A stretch of DNA of 64,000 nucleotides from Calonectria ilicicola (lineage: Eukaryota > Ascomycota > Sordariomycetes > Hypocreales > Nectriaceae). The position numbers were made by a program, and so were the translations under genes. The notes under the pieces are model-generated. The model made no database searches, was not told where the DNA came from, and saw only the letters and a program-made list of their open reading frames with translations. The stretch lies in contig CP085833.1 of NCBI GenBank assembly GCA_020809705.1, forward strand, positions 4,960,001 through 5,024,000, in the 5' to 3' direction. Positions 34,192-46,600 of this stretch are shown here, piece after piece; positions within the stretch are counted from its first letter, which is position 1, and each line of letters starts with the position of its first letter.

Positions 34192-36122
34192 TTACGAATA
34201 CCGATGTTTCAAAACCTCCAGTGACTTTGAGATGCAGGATTGCGGCAACAAATCTAGATAGCTTTTATCGTGATTATTCACGTTTTTTAAATTTCCCATC
34301 ACTTCAACTAAATCCTGGAGTCTTTTTAGGAATGCACTATTTTCGAGGGTTTGGTACTCGTCCAAGAACTCTGCCGTGACGAAGAGTGGAATGGGCATAA
34401 GCGGGTGGATCTACACAATCAAGAGAAATTAATAACAGGCCCGGAAAAATAATCGAAAGCGGCAACTTGAATTTTAAGTCCTCAACTCACCTTGGATATA
34501 TGTAATTCGCTTAATCTCTTGGAGAACTGTACCATTTCCCCAACAGCTGTCAATATCTGGTCCTGACACTTTCGCATTTCGTCGGTATCTCTGTAATCTC
34601 CGCCCAGCTCAATTACACCTCTGCACAGATACACTGCCGTTGCTTGCGCCAATATATGAGCAAATGAAAGCAGTGGATCGAGGGTGCTTCCGATGACGGA
34701 ATAGCATTGAGTCAAGACGAGCAGACGAGTCCCGAGGATCTCTTCCAGCCACTTTCTCTGCTCCATCCATGTGCTTTCGGAAGCCCCGTATGCTTTAGAA
34801 ATGGTGTTTTGTTGATCGCAGAGTAGGCTGCGACTACAAATAGTAACGAGGATGAGACATTCGTTAAATGTTGATCCAACTACAGGGCGAGGGTCCGTCA
34901 TGGCTTCTGATAAAAAAGCACCCAGAACTTTGCGTCCAGCTTGGAAATCGTTGTCAATTATCGGTAAGCGAGTGCATATCTAAATGTTCAATCACAATAA
35001 ATATTAGTCTCTACTTCGTTAATTTTTAATATCTGAATATCTTACCGTATGCTCGCTCAATGTAACAGGCCAATCATTACGCATGCTCAAGAGGTGATCG
35101 AGAAAGTACGCCATCCAAAACACTCGGCGCTTCTCTTCTGTATGAGTTACATTTTTAGTTTCTGATGAGAGAGCCTCGGGCCCTTTTTGCGGCTTATCGA
35201 TTTCATGATATCGCAAAGCCTGCACGATTCGAAATGCTCGACCTGCGCTGATCCACGCCTCGCGATACAAAGCACGTATTAATTCACAAGTCGCCAGAAG
35301 CACCCAAGCCTGCACAAGTTCTATATCACAAGAATCACCATTAAATGGGATAGAATCGATCTTCTGCTTCGTCTCAGTATAGAGAGGCTCGATCAAGTCA
35401 TGGAACTGTGCGGACAGGAGAATAGCGAGGATCCACATGACATGTTGCAGACACGACTGCGATGGGGTTTTTGTGTTGGATTTTGACCATGAAAAATAGT
35501 GTTGTTGGTGAAAAATAGGAATTGATGGGTGAACGCGATCAAAGTACAACTGATCCCTAAGCCCATGTCAGTTATGCTTGATTCGGACAGACTCATATGT
35601 CGCTATTCCTCATTACAATTCTGCATGCATGGTGGCATTAATTATTGGAAATTGCGGAGGTATGTTCCATGCAAAAAGGGAACCCAGATCAACCGAATTT
35701 TGTGGATTGTGCATCTGAGGTTCCAACATGGAAACAACTGAATCCATTCCAGACCCGTAAGCGATGACTCCCGTATCCTCCGGAAAGCCCTCAACAGGCG
35801 GTGTCGGTAGAGTGGCCTCTCTTGAATCATTTTGTTGCTCCTGTTCCTCTTCAAATTCTTGCCGTTGTTGTTTTTGGGTCTCGTGGTTCTGTAGCATCTG
35901 CTCAAGCTGTGCTAGGCGATTCCGCAAAGCATTCAAATGGCCCCGCTTGGGTCCCCTAGGACCTCGAGGTGAAATTTCACATGCCAGGTGAGATCTATTA
36001 CAAAAGCCACACTTGGGCCTTTGTGCGTCGCAGCGAAGTTTACGGCTCCGACACTCATTGCATGAAACCGAATTGCGTTGCCGTCCCCGATGTGATGATT
36101 GCTCTTCTGTGTTTGGTGTCAT
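34192..36122 (-). CDS. Zn2Cys6 transcription factor, probable cluster regulator
   Basis: Four exons on minus: 36122-35617, 35556-35046, 34979-34491 and 34410-34192, 574 residues. The zinc cluster has cysteines at residues 21, 24, 31, 38, 41 and 48, followed by a PRGPRGPKRGH linker, a heptad helix (LRNRLAQLEQML) and a Gln/Glu-rich stretch. The middle has YFDRVHPSIPIFH and EEKRRVFWMAYFLDHLLS, the signature of the Fungal_trans domain (PF04082). This PRGPRGPKRGH type resembles the XlnR/AraR-like and quinate-type regulators in general layout. Its position beside two monooxygenases, a dehydrogenase and a transporter makes it the likely local regulator; this is inference. Confidence 0.9.
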
Positions 36123-38443
36123 GGCTAAATTACCCGCTCAGTGGCTTAGTGGCTCAGTGGAGAACGGCCAATTGATAACTGACTAGTTGAATGTGGATTT
36201 TTGGGGTGCAACGAGAGAGAGGAAATATTCCGAACTCTTTCAGACAGTATGGTCATGGATGAATTGAGTAATTCATGATGATCATGTCTGGAGAATCATG
36301 AAGAAAAGGGGGAAAGAAAATATGTTGAAAACAAGCTCGTTCAACCCCAACTGACTTGCGAAGGCACCATCCAACCGCTTACCCCTACCCAGGACGTTAC
36401 TAATCATAAGCCCAGATCGAATAAGTTTTTTCCGATTCACTTCTAATTCCAAAAAAGATAATCCGCGATACCACCTTACTCGGAGACGAAACTCAAGCAC
36501 ACCAAAATCCATTTCCGTTTCCAGAGCTGAGTTCCTGCCACTCTAAGCTAAGTTGGTGCTGAGCTTGGGCTGAGGTGCCTGCACGAGCCCACTTTTGGGA
36601 TCGCATGCCCCTGTAAGGCCCCAGATCTGGGACAACGCCCTGTTTTTGGCCCTGGTTAGATTTGCCCGCATCAGGAATCCGGGCTCCTTGAACCCAAACT
36701 TGCGAGACTCGGGCAACACGATCCTCCTTGCTGTTGGGTTTAGTCTCAGCCACTAAGGCATCCAATGACTTCTCTACCAACGTGGTCAGTCGATCAGGGC
36801 CAGATCGCACGAACGGGGCCATAGGTTTCGGCTAGCCTTTAAACGTCCTATTCGATACTTGTTGCCATTTGGCAAACGCTCCTGGCACACCTTAAAATAC
36901 TACTACGGAGGCGGTCGCACCGCCCCCAGTGTCGAGCCGTGGGATTATGAGAAAAATTCCATGATTCATGGGCTATCCTGTCCTCTAATAGAATGACTAG
37001 CACTGCCTTGTATTTTATATGTCCTGTCTTGCGCCTTCTTCTTGCCTGACTCCTACATAGGAATAAGAGGAGATCCTAGGGCTTATGACGGGGCCTGGGA
37101 ATATGAATGAGAATGGCCTCAGGCTTCAGGGCTGACTTGCCAAGTTAAGGAGGAGGGATCGTCGCTCAACTGCCTGTCAGTGGCTTAGTCTTAGAGGCAG
37201 TCATACCAATGGCGGAATTGTATGATATTATTCCTTAGATAGGAGCGTTACAGCGACCGTAGCCACATCAAAGTCATTCTAGGCTGCCGAGATCAGCTGG
37301 AAGGAAGGATACCGACGCAGCTACTCCTTAAGGAGCAAGCTTAATGTTAAGGGTTTTGAGATAATCATGGAGAGGAGGTGTGAGATAGAAATATTGGTAG
37401 CTAGTTAAGATAGAGTTTGTATTCTTGTGGGTGAGGTTGCAATAGGATCCTAGTAGCTGAGGAGAAGGGCGAGAAGTTTCTAGGTAAAGGATCTTTCTTG
37501 CCGTACACTGGCATTGCTCACCGTGCATGAAAGCCTTGCTATGTTACATGGATGCAAGGTGTCTATCCTTATCCTCGGCTTGACCGAAAGTTCCACGTAG
37601 TTAGCAGAAGGACTATGGTGCTTCGGGCTTTCCGGTTGGCTGTACTCAAAGCTCTTATGATAGTGTGTACCATTGCCCCTGACTACTAGGAGCATTCCTT
37701 CTGGGTCCTGAGGCTTGCTAAGTTGGGGGCTTTCTGTTGGTAACACCTTGTTACTAATTTCATGCAAGTATTCCCCTGACTAGCCGAATAACTAAGATCC
37801 ATCAAAAGCATCGCCACGCGTCTCTGTCAATGCTCATTCCCCTTCCACCTGCCTTGGCAGGCCCCCCTCCAGGCCGATGCCGTCAGCCCCTTGGGGCGAG
37901 AGTGAACATGCTCGATTAGCTCAACGTCCCACACTTTTGTGGCTGAGGTCGGGGCCTGGCAAGGTCACTACACCCTCAATAGTAACATGCCGATGAATCC
38001 CCTGGAAACCTGTGCAACCACGATGATAGGCTTAGTTCGGCTTCTCAGAGAACTCTGCCTTGCCAGTGGCAAGGATTTAATCCCTAGCAATGAACAAGAT
38101 GAGACAATGAGGATCATGTGTGCAAGCGAAGCTGCAGTGGTGTGACCCGGCAGTTCAATGATTCGTGCAAATCCTCAAGTCAACGCCAAAAGGCCTCCAG
38201 AGCCTTACGAGAAGATGCCGAGTCCTGACACTAGAGAATATAAGAATGAATTTATATACAGCCTCATCCACCTGAGAGACAACTAGGCTTTTGCATCCTC
38301 GTTAGTGCCTCTCCTCCTTCCTCCTTTTTAACAGAGCTCACAGTCTCTGGGCCTACGACTTCCCGCGTAGTAGAATCAGCCTTATTCATTATTCATTACA
38401 CCTATTCGTTTTACTCCTTTGATTTATTCCTATATATGCCATC
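36123..38443. other. 2.3-kb gene-poor region
   Basis: No supported gene. A minus-strand frame at 36493-36822 (109 codons, starts MAPFVRSGPDRL) has no known pattern. A short GC hairpin of the form GGCGGT-CGC-ACCGCC lies near 36910-36925. The region marks the start of repeat-like DNA that runs to about 43.6 kb. Confidence 0.45.
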
Positions 38444-39583
38444 ATGGCATCAACTGACTCTGTCTCGGAGACGCAAGGTGAAAATCCACCCCGGATAGTG
38501 TCAGATATTCAGCCATCTGATCCCACTTTATCACGCTCCCAAAAATAAACACCACGTACAAAAGAGTTGAAAGAGAAACTAGGAAAAGTAAGATTGTCTG
38601 GGATGCGTTAGGCGAAGTTAAGCACCGAGGCCTGAAAGAAGGGCGAGGGCAACAAGAGATGTATTGAGAATCTACCGGACGAGCACTTATAGGCGACCAC
38701 GCATGATGCAGCTAAGAAGGAGTGACATGACTATAGTACAATTGAGGTCAGTTTTCCTAATACTACTCATGACCTAATAACCAAGTCTCGTTTTAAACTT
38801 ATTCAACAAATGGGGCCAGATAATAAAGTGGATAATGACATCACTAACAGTGACAACAACCTGCCAGATATTTTAGGATTATTAAAATACGTCACGGCCT
38901 CCAGTAAACGCAAAATATATTATAAAACCGTTGATTTAACCAAGGAAGCGCTTACTCCAGAGCCAGACAGCGATATCAACCACCTTACAAAACATTCACG
39001 AGGAGAGCTACCATCGGCGGAAGAAGTGCAATGGACAGTGACAGCTGATGAAGTCTTAGAGCAACTACAACCGAAAGGTCAAAGACTAAAAGACAGCGTC
39101 CTACAGTTCATCATGGAAGTCTTATTCGCCATCTTCTAACCACACTATGGGGATAACAAGTCCACCCGCGTGGCACACCCACTCTGGTTCAACGCAGACG
39201 AAGAGACGCTGCCACAGGAGCTCCAAGACTTTAAGAATTATAATATTATCTTCTTTCCAATTTACCACAAAGAGATAGAGCACTGGACAATAGGTGTGTT
39301 GCATATCACGAAGCATACAATTCACTACAATTTCTATAATTCCATGACTAGTATGACAAGCGTTGCAAAGGTCAAAGAGTGCCTCAAAGCCTGGATAGGA
39401 GAAGGTGGTTCATCCTGTGTTATTTCTTTTGAAAACAAGGTAAGTTCTCAGTGCCATTCTATAATTCACTATACTCAATCGAAATAGATATGCACAAGGC
39501 AGAATGACGGAGTCAGTTGCGGCATTTTCGTGTTGATAAATCTCAGGCATCAAGCAGACCCCGTCAGACATTCCCTAGGCTAG
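38444..39583 (+). pseudogene. Ulp1-like (C48) cysteine protease relic, RIP-like mutated
   Basis: One frame runs from the ATG at 38444 through exon 38444-39439, an intron 39440-39487 and exon 39488-39583. It is interrupted by TAA 38546, TAG 38609, TGA 38633, TAG 38690, TGA 38723 and TAA 39137. The C-terminal part has the SUMO-protease pattern: EHWTIGVLHI with the catalytic His, then FYNSM where family members have Asp in place of Asn, then QNDGVSCGIFVL with the Gln and catalytic Cys. Ulp1-type proteases are carried by several DNA transposon groups (for example Zisupton/KDZ elements), so a mobile-element origin is likely. Each stop is one C-to-T change from a Gln or Arg codon. Confidence 0.72.
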
Positions 39584-39815
39584 GTTTTATTGATAGTTTC
39601 GAGTAGACCCAGTCGGCGACATTTCCGAGGCTAGGTTTAGACCTAGTCGGCGATATTTCCTAGGCCAGGTTTAGACCCAGTTAGCGACATTTCCTAGGCC
39701 AGGTTTTGTCAATAGTTTCGAGTAGACCTAGTCGGCGACATTCCCTAGATTAGGTTTTGTCGATAGTTTCGAGTAGACCTAGTCGGCGACATTTCCTGGG
39801 CTAGGTTTTGTCGAG
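39555..39815. repeat. minisatellite with 51- and 34-base units
   Basis: About six tandem copies of a unit beginning AGACCTAGTCGGCGACATTTCC. Full units of about 51 bases end in GTCGATAGTTTCGAGT; two copies lack that tail and are about 34 bases. Copies differ mostly by C/T and G/A transitions. The array starts inside the last codons of the protease relic. Confidence 0.75.
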
Positions 39816-39828
39816 CTTTACCAGCCGG

Positions 39829-40330
39829 CTGCCTGTGAGACCTGGCCTCCCGAGGACTGCCAACCCACCTGCATTCCCCGCAAGGCCAGTTGCATGGTTT
39901 GCAAGGCCTGCAGCGCTAGGTCAGAGGAGACGCCGTTGCTAGAGGTATCACTGCTATTGGTGTTGTTGGTAGATGTGCTAGTGGTTTGCGGCTGCTGTCC
40001 CCATAGTCGCGCCGGATCGACTCTGGGAGGCGCTTGTTGCTGTGGTTCCGTCTGGTGCCCATTGGCTCTCTCTTGGTTTTACTGGTTAGCTGTCTCTGAG
40101 ACTTGGCTTCCTGAAGATTGCTGTCTCATCCTGTGTTGATGGTACTACAGAAAGATCCGTTGCACCACGGCCATGAAAACTTGCAAATCTGGGTTGGAGG
40201 GGGCGCCATTGGCAGAGGCATTGGCAGTATTGTTGGCGGTTTCTGGTCGCGCCGGAATGACTTTAGGAGGCGTCTGCTGCCGTGGTTCCGTCTTGATCAA
40301 GACCCGACTCTGAGTAGCAGCATTCATTGT
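39829..40330 (-). pseudogene. duplicated Gln/Thr-rich coding fragment, two degenerate copies
   Basis: On the minus strand, 40330 to about 40080 reads TEPRQQTPPKVIPAR...PDLQVFMAVVQ and ends with a QQSSGSQVSETA segment; about 245 bases further on, 40047 to 39829 reads TEPQQQAPPRVDPAR...LALQALQTMQ and QSSGGQVSQAAG. The two segments are a diverged direct duplication of a low-complexity protein tail, broken by stops. Probably part of the same mobile element as the protease relic. Function unknown. Confidence 0.5.
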
Positions 40331-43300
40331 ACTGGCGACAGGAAAAGCAAAATTGGTCTAAGTTAGCATACGTGGTCCTTCAAGAACTGCGCAAGCTGCT
40401 GATCTTATTAGCCTTTCCGCACCTGGAGTCGGCGGCGGTCCTCTTGTTGGTTGAACCGCTGTTGGGTGTACCCTTGCAACTTTATTTCCGAGATCGGAAC
40501 CACTCGCCTACAAGCCCTAGAAGAAGACATCGAGGGATTTAGAGTGGGATGCCAAAGGGGGATATGGACGCTGGTGGCTCGAGTATTATTTAATGGGTCA
40601 TCGGTATTAATAACTAGTTTGCTATAAGACGCTAACAACAGAACATCTCCTGCCCAGAGAACCATGTTATTATAAGCTAGTCAGTTCATAAAGCCATATT
40701 GAAGGCTAAAATATGGGGCTTGCCCATCCGGTTATAGATTTTCAATTCATACATGCACACACCACTTGGTGTCAAAATTAGCCCACAGTCGCGCGAGAGC
40801 CAGTGATGCAGATCGATGCCATATAGACCTAAATATCCTGTGTTACTCTTAACCGAGGCACAGGTAGACCTTTTGGTGTAGCGGCTAGGGGCTACCTCCT
40901 TATTTCAGGTATCAGCCAGGGACAGACAGGCACTGATTTAATGGCCGTAGCGGAATTTTAAAGTATAGTACCGATGTATATTTGTGAAACAGTTTCGAGA
41001 GTATTGCACTATTTGGTAGCTTATTCAGCTGTGGCAGGGAGTGGTAACCAGATTTAGGCCCTCTTGCGGCTGTCCTAGAAATAGGACCCTCAGAGCAATA
41101 AATTAAAGGTCGATTGTACTGTAATTGCTTGTACTTGAAAATAACAAACAAGAATGGCTTCACTAAGATAGAGTAATATTAAGCGCAAATACCTTTTGGC
41201 GCACTTGTTAAGGATTAAGGTGTAGATAAAGCTACTTTCTTAATACTTGCATGCCAGGAAAGTGATTATGAAGGTACTGGCGCTCTGGGCTAGCCCATTG
41301 CTACAGGGTAAGCGACTATAGGTGCTCGATGCCTATAAATGGGCAGTAAGGAGAGGAAACCCGCCAGGGTTATCTCCTGGATTGCGGCTGAAGTATGTAG
41401 TGCAACCAGTGGTAAGTGCTTACCGCGACCTAGGCCATTCAACTTTTGCCAGTCTAATCAAGCTGGGATTATACATAACAACCTGCCCAGGTCCTGGCCC
41501 GCCGCTGCGCAGCCACCTGTTTGCAATATTGAGTAGTCGATAGGAGGTGGAACCAAAAAAGCGTCAACCATACGGGAACATGACAGCAACTGCCGCTAAG
41601 ATGAAGGTTATCACATAGCAGAGCTATCCCATTTGAATGCTAGAGCGTGGACAGTTTAGGCGCGGGCTAGGGTGGAAAATCACGTGGTGCTAGCATCGGC
41701 ACGACTGGGCTGCTACCGTACCTCGTGTTTAGCGTCTCTAATGCAGAAGTACCTGAACGTGTGGAACTAGAACACGTCTCGGCGCGGGCCTTGAAGGTGG
41801 AGGAGGCGTGGTCATGGCATCGACGGTAGGAGGACAGAGCATTCAAGCTGGGACCTGCGTTTGCTTGACTAGCGGGGTGCTAAAGCGGCAGCCAGGGGTT
41901 ACCTGCCCCGGCCGAAGGCCCTCACCGTGGCTGACTGCGTAACCATCCTTACCTATGCTTACGCGCGCGCCTGGTGGACAAGAATGCCAATTCGCCTGAC
42001 TGAGGAATAGCTCTGATGCGCTGGGAGCACTGACATGGATTCTTAAACTATGGATCCTATAAGGCAGTGCCGCTTTATGCATTTCGCAACAATGGGCATT
42101 AGATAATATATTATTATTAGGAGATATAAGATGACTTATACTAGAAATAAGTACAAGAACTTATTCTATGCAGGCGCTTGATTGGTTACTAAACACCGCC
42201 GTACACAGCTGGGATGCGTGAGACGATCAACTCGCCAGCACCACACCGCATTACATCCTCAAATTAGTATGCAAGGGACGGGCCGCTCGGCCCTGAACTA
42301 GTCCACGTGGTAAATAGTGCCTGAATTGGATAGGAAGCTCCTCCATACCTCCCCGTAAGAAGATAGAATACCCTTTCATCCACAACGTCAATCTCTGGGG
42401 CAACCGATCCTAATTGGGGAAGTTGAGGAAGCATGGCAGGAAAGCGGGAAGGGAGAAGTGACTACCGAAAGTGGAGAGTCTAGAGCGAACCAATCAAGGG
42501 CAGTGAAATGGACGAGGTAATGAAAGGAGTGCGGAAGGTTACCCTGCATCATCCACATCTGCCTCGAGGTTTGCAGTCGGCATTATCACCATCTGCCTAC
42601 CTGGGCTTCTTGGTATCCACCCACCGCTCAAGAGCTCGTGACTGCCACCGTCTTATTACAATAATGAGCAGAAAAGGGTTGCACTAGTAGAGTTTCGTGG
42701 TGGGGTTTCCGATTTCTCATCTGGGCTAGTAGCGAACTCGCTGGGAGACTGCCAGGTTGAGATGAGCGATGTGCAATCCTAGGTTCCCATGAGTTTTCTT
42801 TTACAAAGCTGTTGAGGTGGCGGTGGCAGCGCCAGCTGGTGGTGGCAGTGTGCATGGGTCGGGCAGCAATATCATCTGTGGTTGTCTGATGCCTTACAGC
42901 CTACACTAATGATTGGCCCCTGTTCTTGGACATTATTTCCAGTTTGGTGTCAGCTTGCAACCCTCCATCAGTGACCAAGACGGCCAGAGCACACCAATAG
43001 GTAAGGGATTACTTGAGGGATTGTGAGTATTAGAGGGGTGACGTCGCCAGCCTAGATTGGGGTAGGAGCACTTTACAGCATCTAATTAACGTGGCTGTGG
43101 GTCGGGCCCTGCGCTGGTACGGTCCAAAAGGCCGCTTTCGCTGCCGATAATCAATAGTCTAGTCTGCCTTATCAGTGCCGATCAGCATGCCTTGCGAAAT
43201 GATCAGAGAGCCGAGCTCTATCAGGCAGACTCGGCTATGCTTGACACCAACAGAATTCTGCTTGCTCGTCCGTCCACGCTTGAAACCCCGAGGATTATTA

Positions 43301-43636
43301 ACGTACAGATTTGTGTGAAGGTGGCTGTGCAGGAGAAAGCATGATAAGGCGACCTGAGTAGCCACTTATCATGCAGACAGCGCCATTGGCTTTCCGGATT
43401 GTGCTGACCAGCCACTTTGTGTGCGCCGCGTTCGCCCTGGACCGCTTTCGGGCCAACTAGGTACGCTGACTGCCTCGCAAAAGCCGCCTCTCCTCTCGCC
43501 CCTTCTCTCTCACGTCTGCCAGCAACTGCACCTCTGTTTCCTCTGCTTTATTAAACGAAGAGGAATATCCTAATACGTACATCCTCGATAGTAAAACCTG
43601 ACAAAGAATTCATCTATCGCACAGTCTTTCCGCCAA
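40331..43636. other. 3.3-kb gene-free region
   Basis: No supported coding region, RNA gene or intact transposon. All reading frames are below about 85 codons and lack family patterns. Probably mutated transposon remains; the last few hundred bases serve as promoter of the NLR gene. Confidence 0.5.
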
Positions 43637-46600
43637 ATGGATGTCACCGAGTCCCTCAGGGTTAGCGGGTAATTAGGCTGCCTTACCCCCGCTTTTGTTA
43701 CTCCTTCTAACGAGCCATCGCAGCGACGATCTGTGGTCCGCCGCCATCCGCACGCTCAGAGACCAACTGACATCTCAGATAGATTTTGCCCAGGACAACA
43801 AGCAAAAGACGCTAGATGAGCTGCTAGCGGTAACTGAGCAGGCGAGGAAACGCTTGATCGACAAGTCGTGGTCCTTCAAGCGGGAGAATGGTGAGGTTGT
43901 TTTCGTGCGTGACTTGTTAACCAAGGTGGCCAAGTGGGTCAATCACTTCAAGGCCGTAGGCGACACTGTCGTGCAATACGATCCGGTCCACGCTGCTCTA
44001 CCTTGGGCGGGTGTTCGATTCTTGTTGAACGTGAGCGACGCTCTTCGTTCATTTCCATTCAATGTAGTCACGCTTACATCTAAGTAGGTTGTAATTAGAG
44101 ACTTGGACACATACCATAGTTTACTGGAGAGAACCGTCGATATTGCGGAAATAATATGTCGAAATGCCCTTGTTGAAAGTCTGCTGAAAGATTCCCAGTC
44201 GCAAACCGCAAAAGAACTAAAACGTGCGTTGGTCAAGTTATATGCAAGCATTCTGGTCTATGTTGCCAAGGCAAAGTCATACTACGAGCAGAACAGTCTT
44301 AGTAAGCTGGCGCATACTCGTCATGAATAGTTGCTAACCTGGCCAGAGCGTGTTCTCAAGTATGGAGTCCTTGCCTCGTCCGACTTGGAGTTAGCCTTCA
44401 CTGCCATCAGCGAAGCCCAGGCACACGTGGATCGTTGTGCCACTAACTTCGGCTTACAAGGTCGGTCACCATTTACATCGGCAAAAATGCTATGCTTACA
44501 CTACAAAGACCAGCTGGAAAGCCATGCCGAGCTCAAGCAGATACTAAAGAAGTTTAATGCCCCCATAAAACGATGGGACAAAGCACTCCACGCTATTGCC
44601 GATCAACTCCATGGTAAGTCTCTGGTCCAAAATATCTCGCTATTGCTAACACACCCAGCGACAAGAAGAACCGAGATTTTAAGTTGGATCTCAAACGAAC
44701 CTTACAGGAAACACCACATGCAGACAAGGAGTGAGGTTTTGGAGGGCACAGGGAAGTGGCTTCTGCACGACCCAACTTTTCTACGTTGGAAGAACGAAAG
44801 CGCTTCCTCCATTCTATGGCTTCATGGCATTCCAGGGTCTGGCAAGAGCAAGCTGACGTACGTAAGGTGCAATATGATATGTTCTGATCTAATTATAAAA
44901 TCATAGGTCTATCGTTGTCGAGGACGCGTTGGAGGCATCCCAACAGAAACAGGCCCCAGCTCCGGCCTATTTCTACTGTTCTCGTAACACAGCTGAGCCT
45001 GGACGCTCCGATCCTACAAGGATAGTGGCTAGCATTGCGAAACAGCTCTCCACTCCTGAAACTGGGGGACCACTTCTCGATGCCGCAGTCGAGATGTACA
45101 AAAGACGGGAAGCAGACGCATTCGCATCCGGGCCACTCCATCTTGATGAAAGCAAGGGCTTGGTTATTAAGCTGCTTGAGCAATACCAAGACGCGACAAT
45201 GACTATTATTATTGACGCCCTGGACGAATGCAACCCAGCAACTCGAGGAGATCTGCTGGATGCGCTGGAAGACCTTCTGAAGACATCTCCATGTCTCTTG
45301 AAGATATTCGTATCGAGTCGGATGGATCAGGATATTGTCTACAAACTGAATAATTATCCAAACTTGCACCTCAACTCCAACCGCAACTCGGTAGACATCG
45401 ATCTGTTTGTACATTCAGAAACAAACTGCCTTATCGACAAAGGGTCTTTACTGCAGTTCAGCACGAGAAAGGAAGAGATACGCGACAAAATCATCCATGA
45501 GCTCACCTCCAAGGCGCAAGGTATGTAAGTTTTTTTTTTCATGGGGACAGAATGGTCATAGACGACTTACAGAACCAGGTTCCGCTGGGTGAGCCTGCAA
45601 TTGCATGCTCTCTGCCAACAGACCACCGACGGTGCAATTCTGGAGAGACTCGGACGACTACCGAGGACACTGGCAGAGCTTTATAAAGAGATACTTGCGA
45701 GAATCGAAAATCTTGACGCGGATGTAGACAGGCAGTTCGCTCAGAGTGCGCTCAGCTGGCTGCTTTGTTCCCAGGAGCAACTCCCATCGGGCGTCTTTCT
45801 AGCCGCTGTGTCTGTAACAAAGGATGGATCTGCCTCTACAATCTCGAAAGATCAGCTCTTACAGTTATGCTGCAATTTGGTCATTTTCGACTCCGCTATT
45901 GACGTGTTTCGGTTCTCACACTTGTCGGTCAGAGAGTTTCTTGAAGATCAAGAGATGTATAAACCAGCATCTGCAAACGCTCTCGTGGCAGAAGCTTGTC
46001 TTTTCAATCTCGATAGGATAGCACCCGAAGCTTCGCCACAGACACCACTTCTGAGGTACTCGTGCTTATTTTGGGCAGAGCATTCCCGTGCAGCCGCTCG
46101 CGAAAGGCAAACGCGACTAAATGAACTTCTACGCAAGTTCTTATCTGTTGAGCATGATCAAGCATGCTTCTATTATTGGCATAAGAGGGTTGAGCAACTT
46201 TTGAATTATGCAAATGAGGTACACTGGGAAACTGCGCGAAAGCTCCGGGCAGCCATGTCTTACACACCTCGAGTTCTGCTTGTTGTTTGTGCTTACGACT
46301 TGTCTGGTGTTCTCAGCCTGGGACGATGGAGGGAGTTGGCCCAGGAACAGCCCAGGAACAAGGATGGTGTAATACATGAAGAAGTTGCGGCCTGTTACGG
46401 CAGTGGTGATATCCTACAATGGCATTTCAACAACGGGATTTCCTTTGAAGTGACCGAAGAGGTCGTCAAAGCTGCGGCTAGAAACGGCGAAGGCGGCAAG
46501 GACATCCTAGCGCTGCTTCTTGACAAGCGAGGGGCCGAGATCCAGATCACAGAAGGGGTCGTCGAGGCGGCAGCTAGGAACTGGGAAAGCGGCAAGGACA

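Noticed and set aside
36493..36822. 109-codon minus-strand frame
   Set aside because: Could be part of a mobile element but shows no recognised motif, so not called as a gene.
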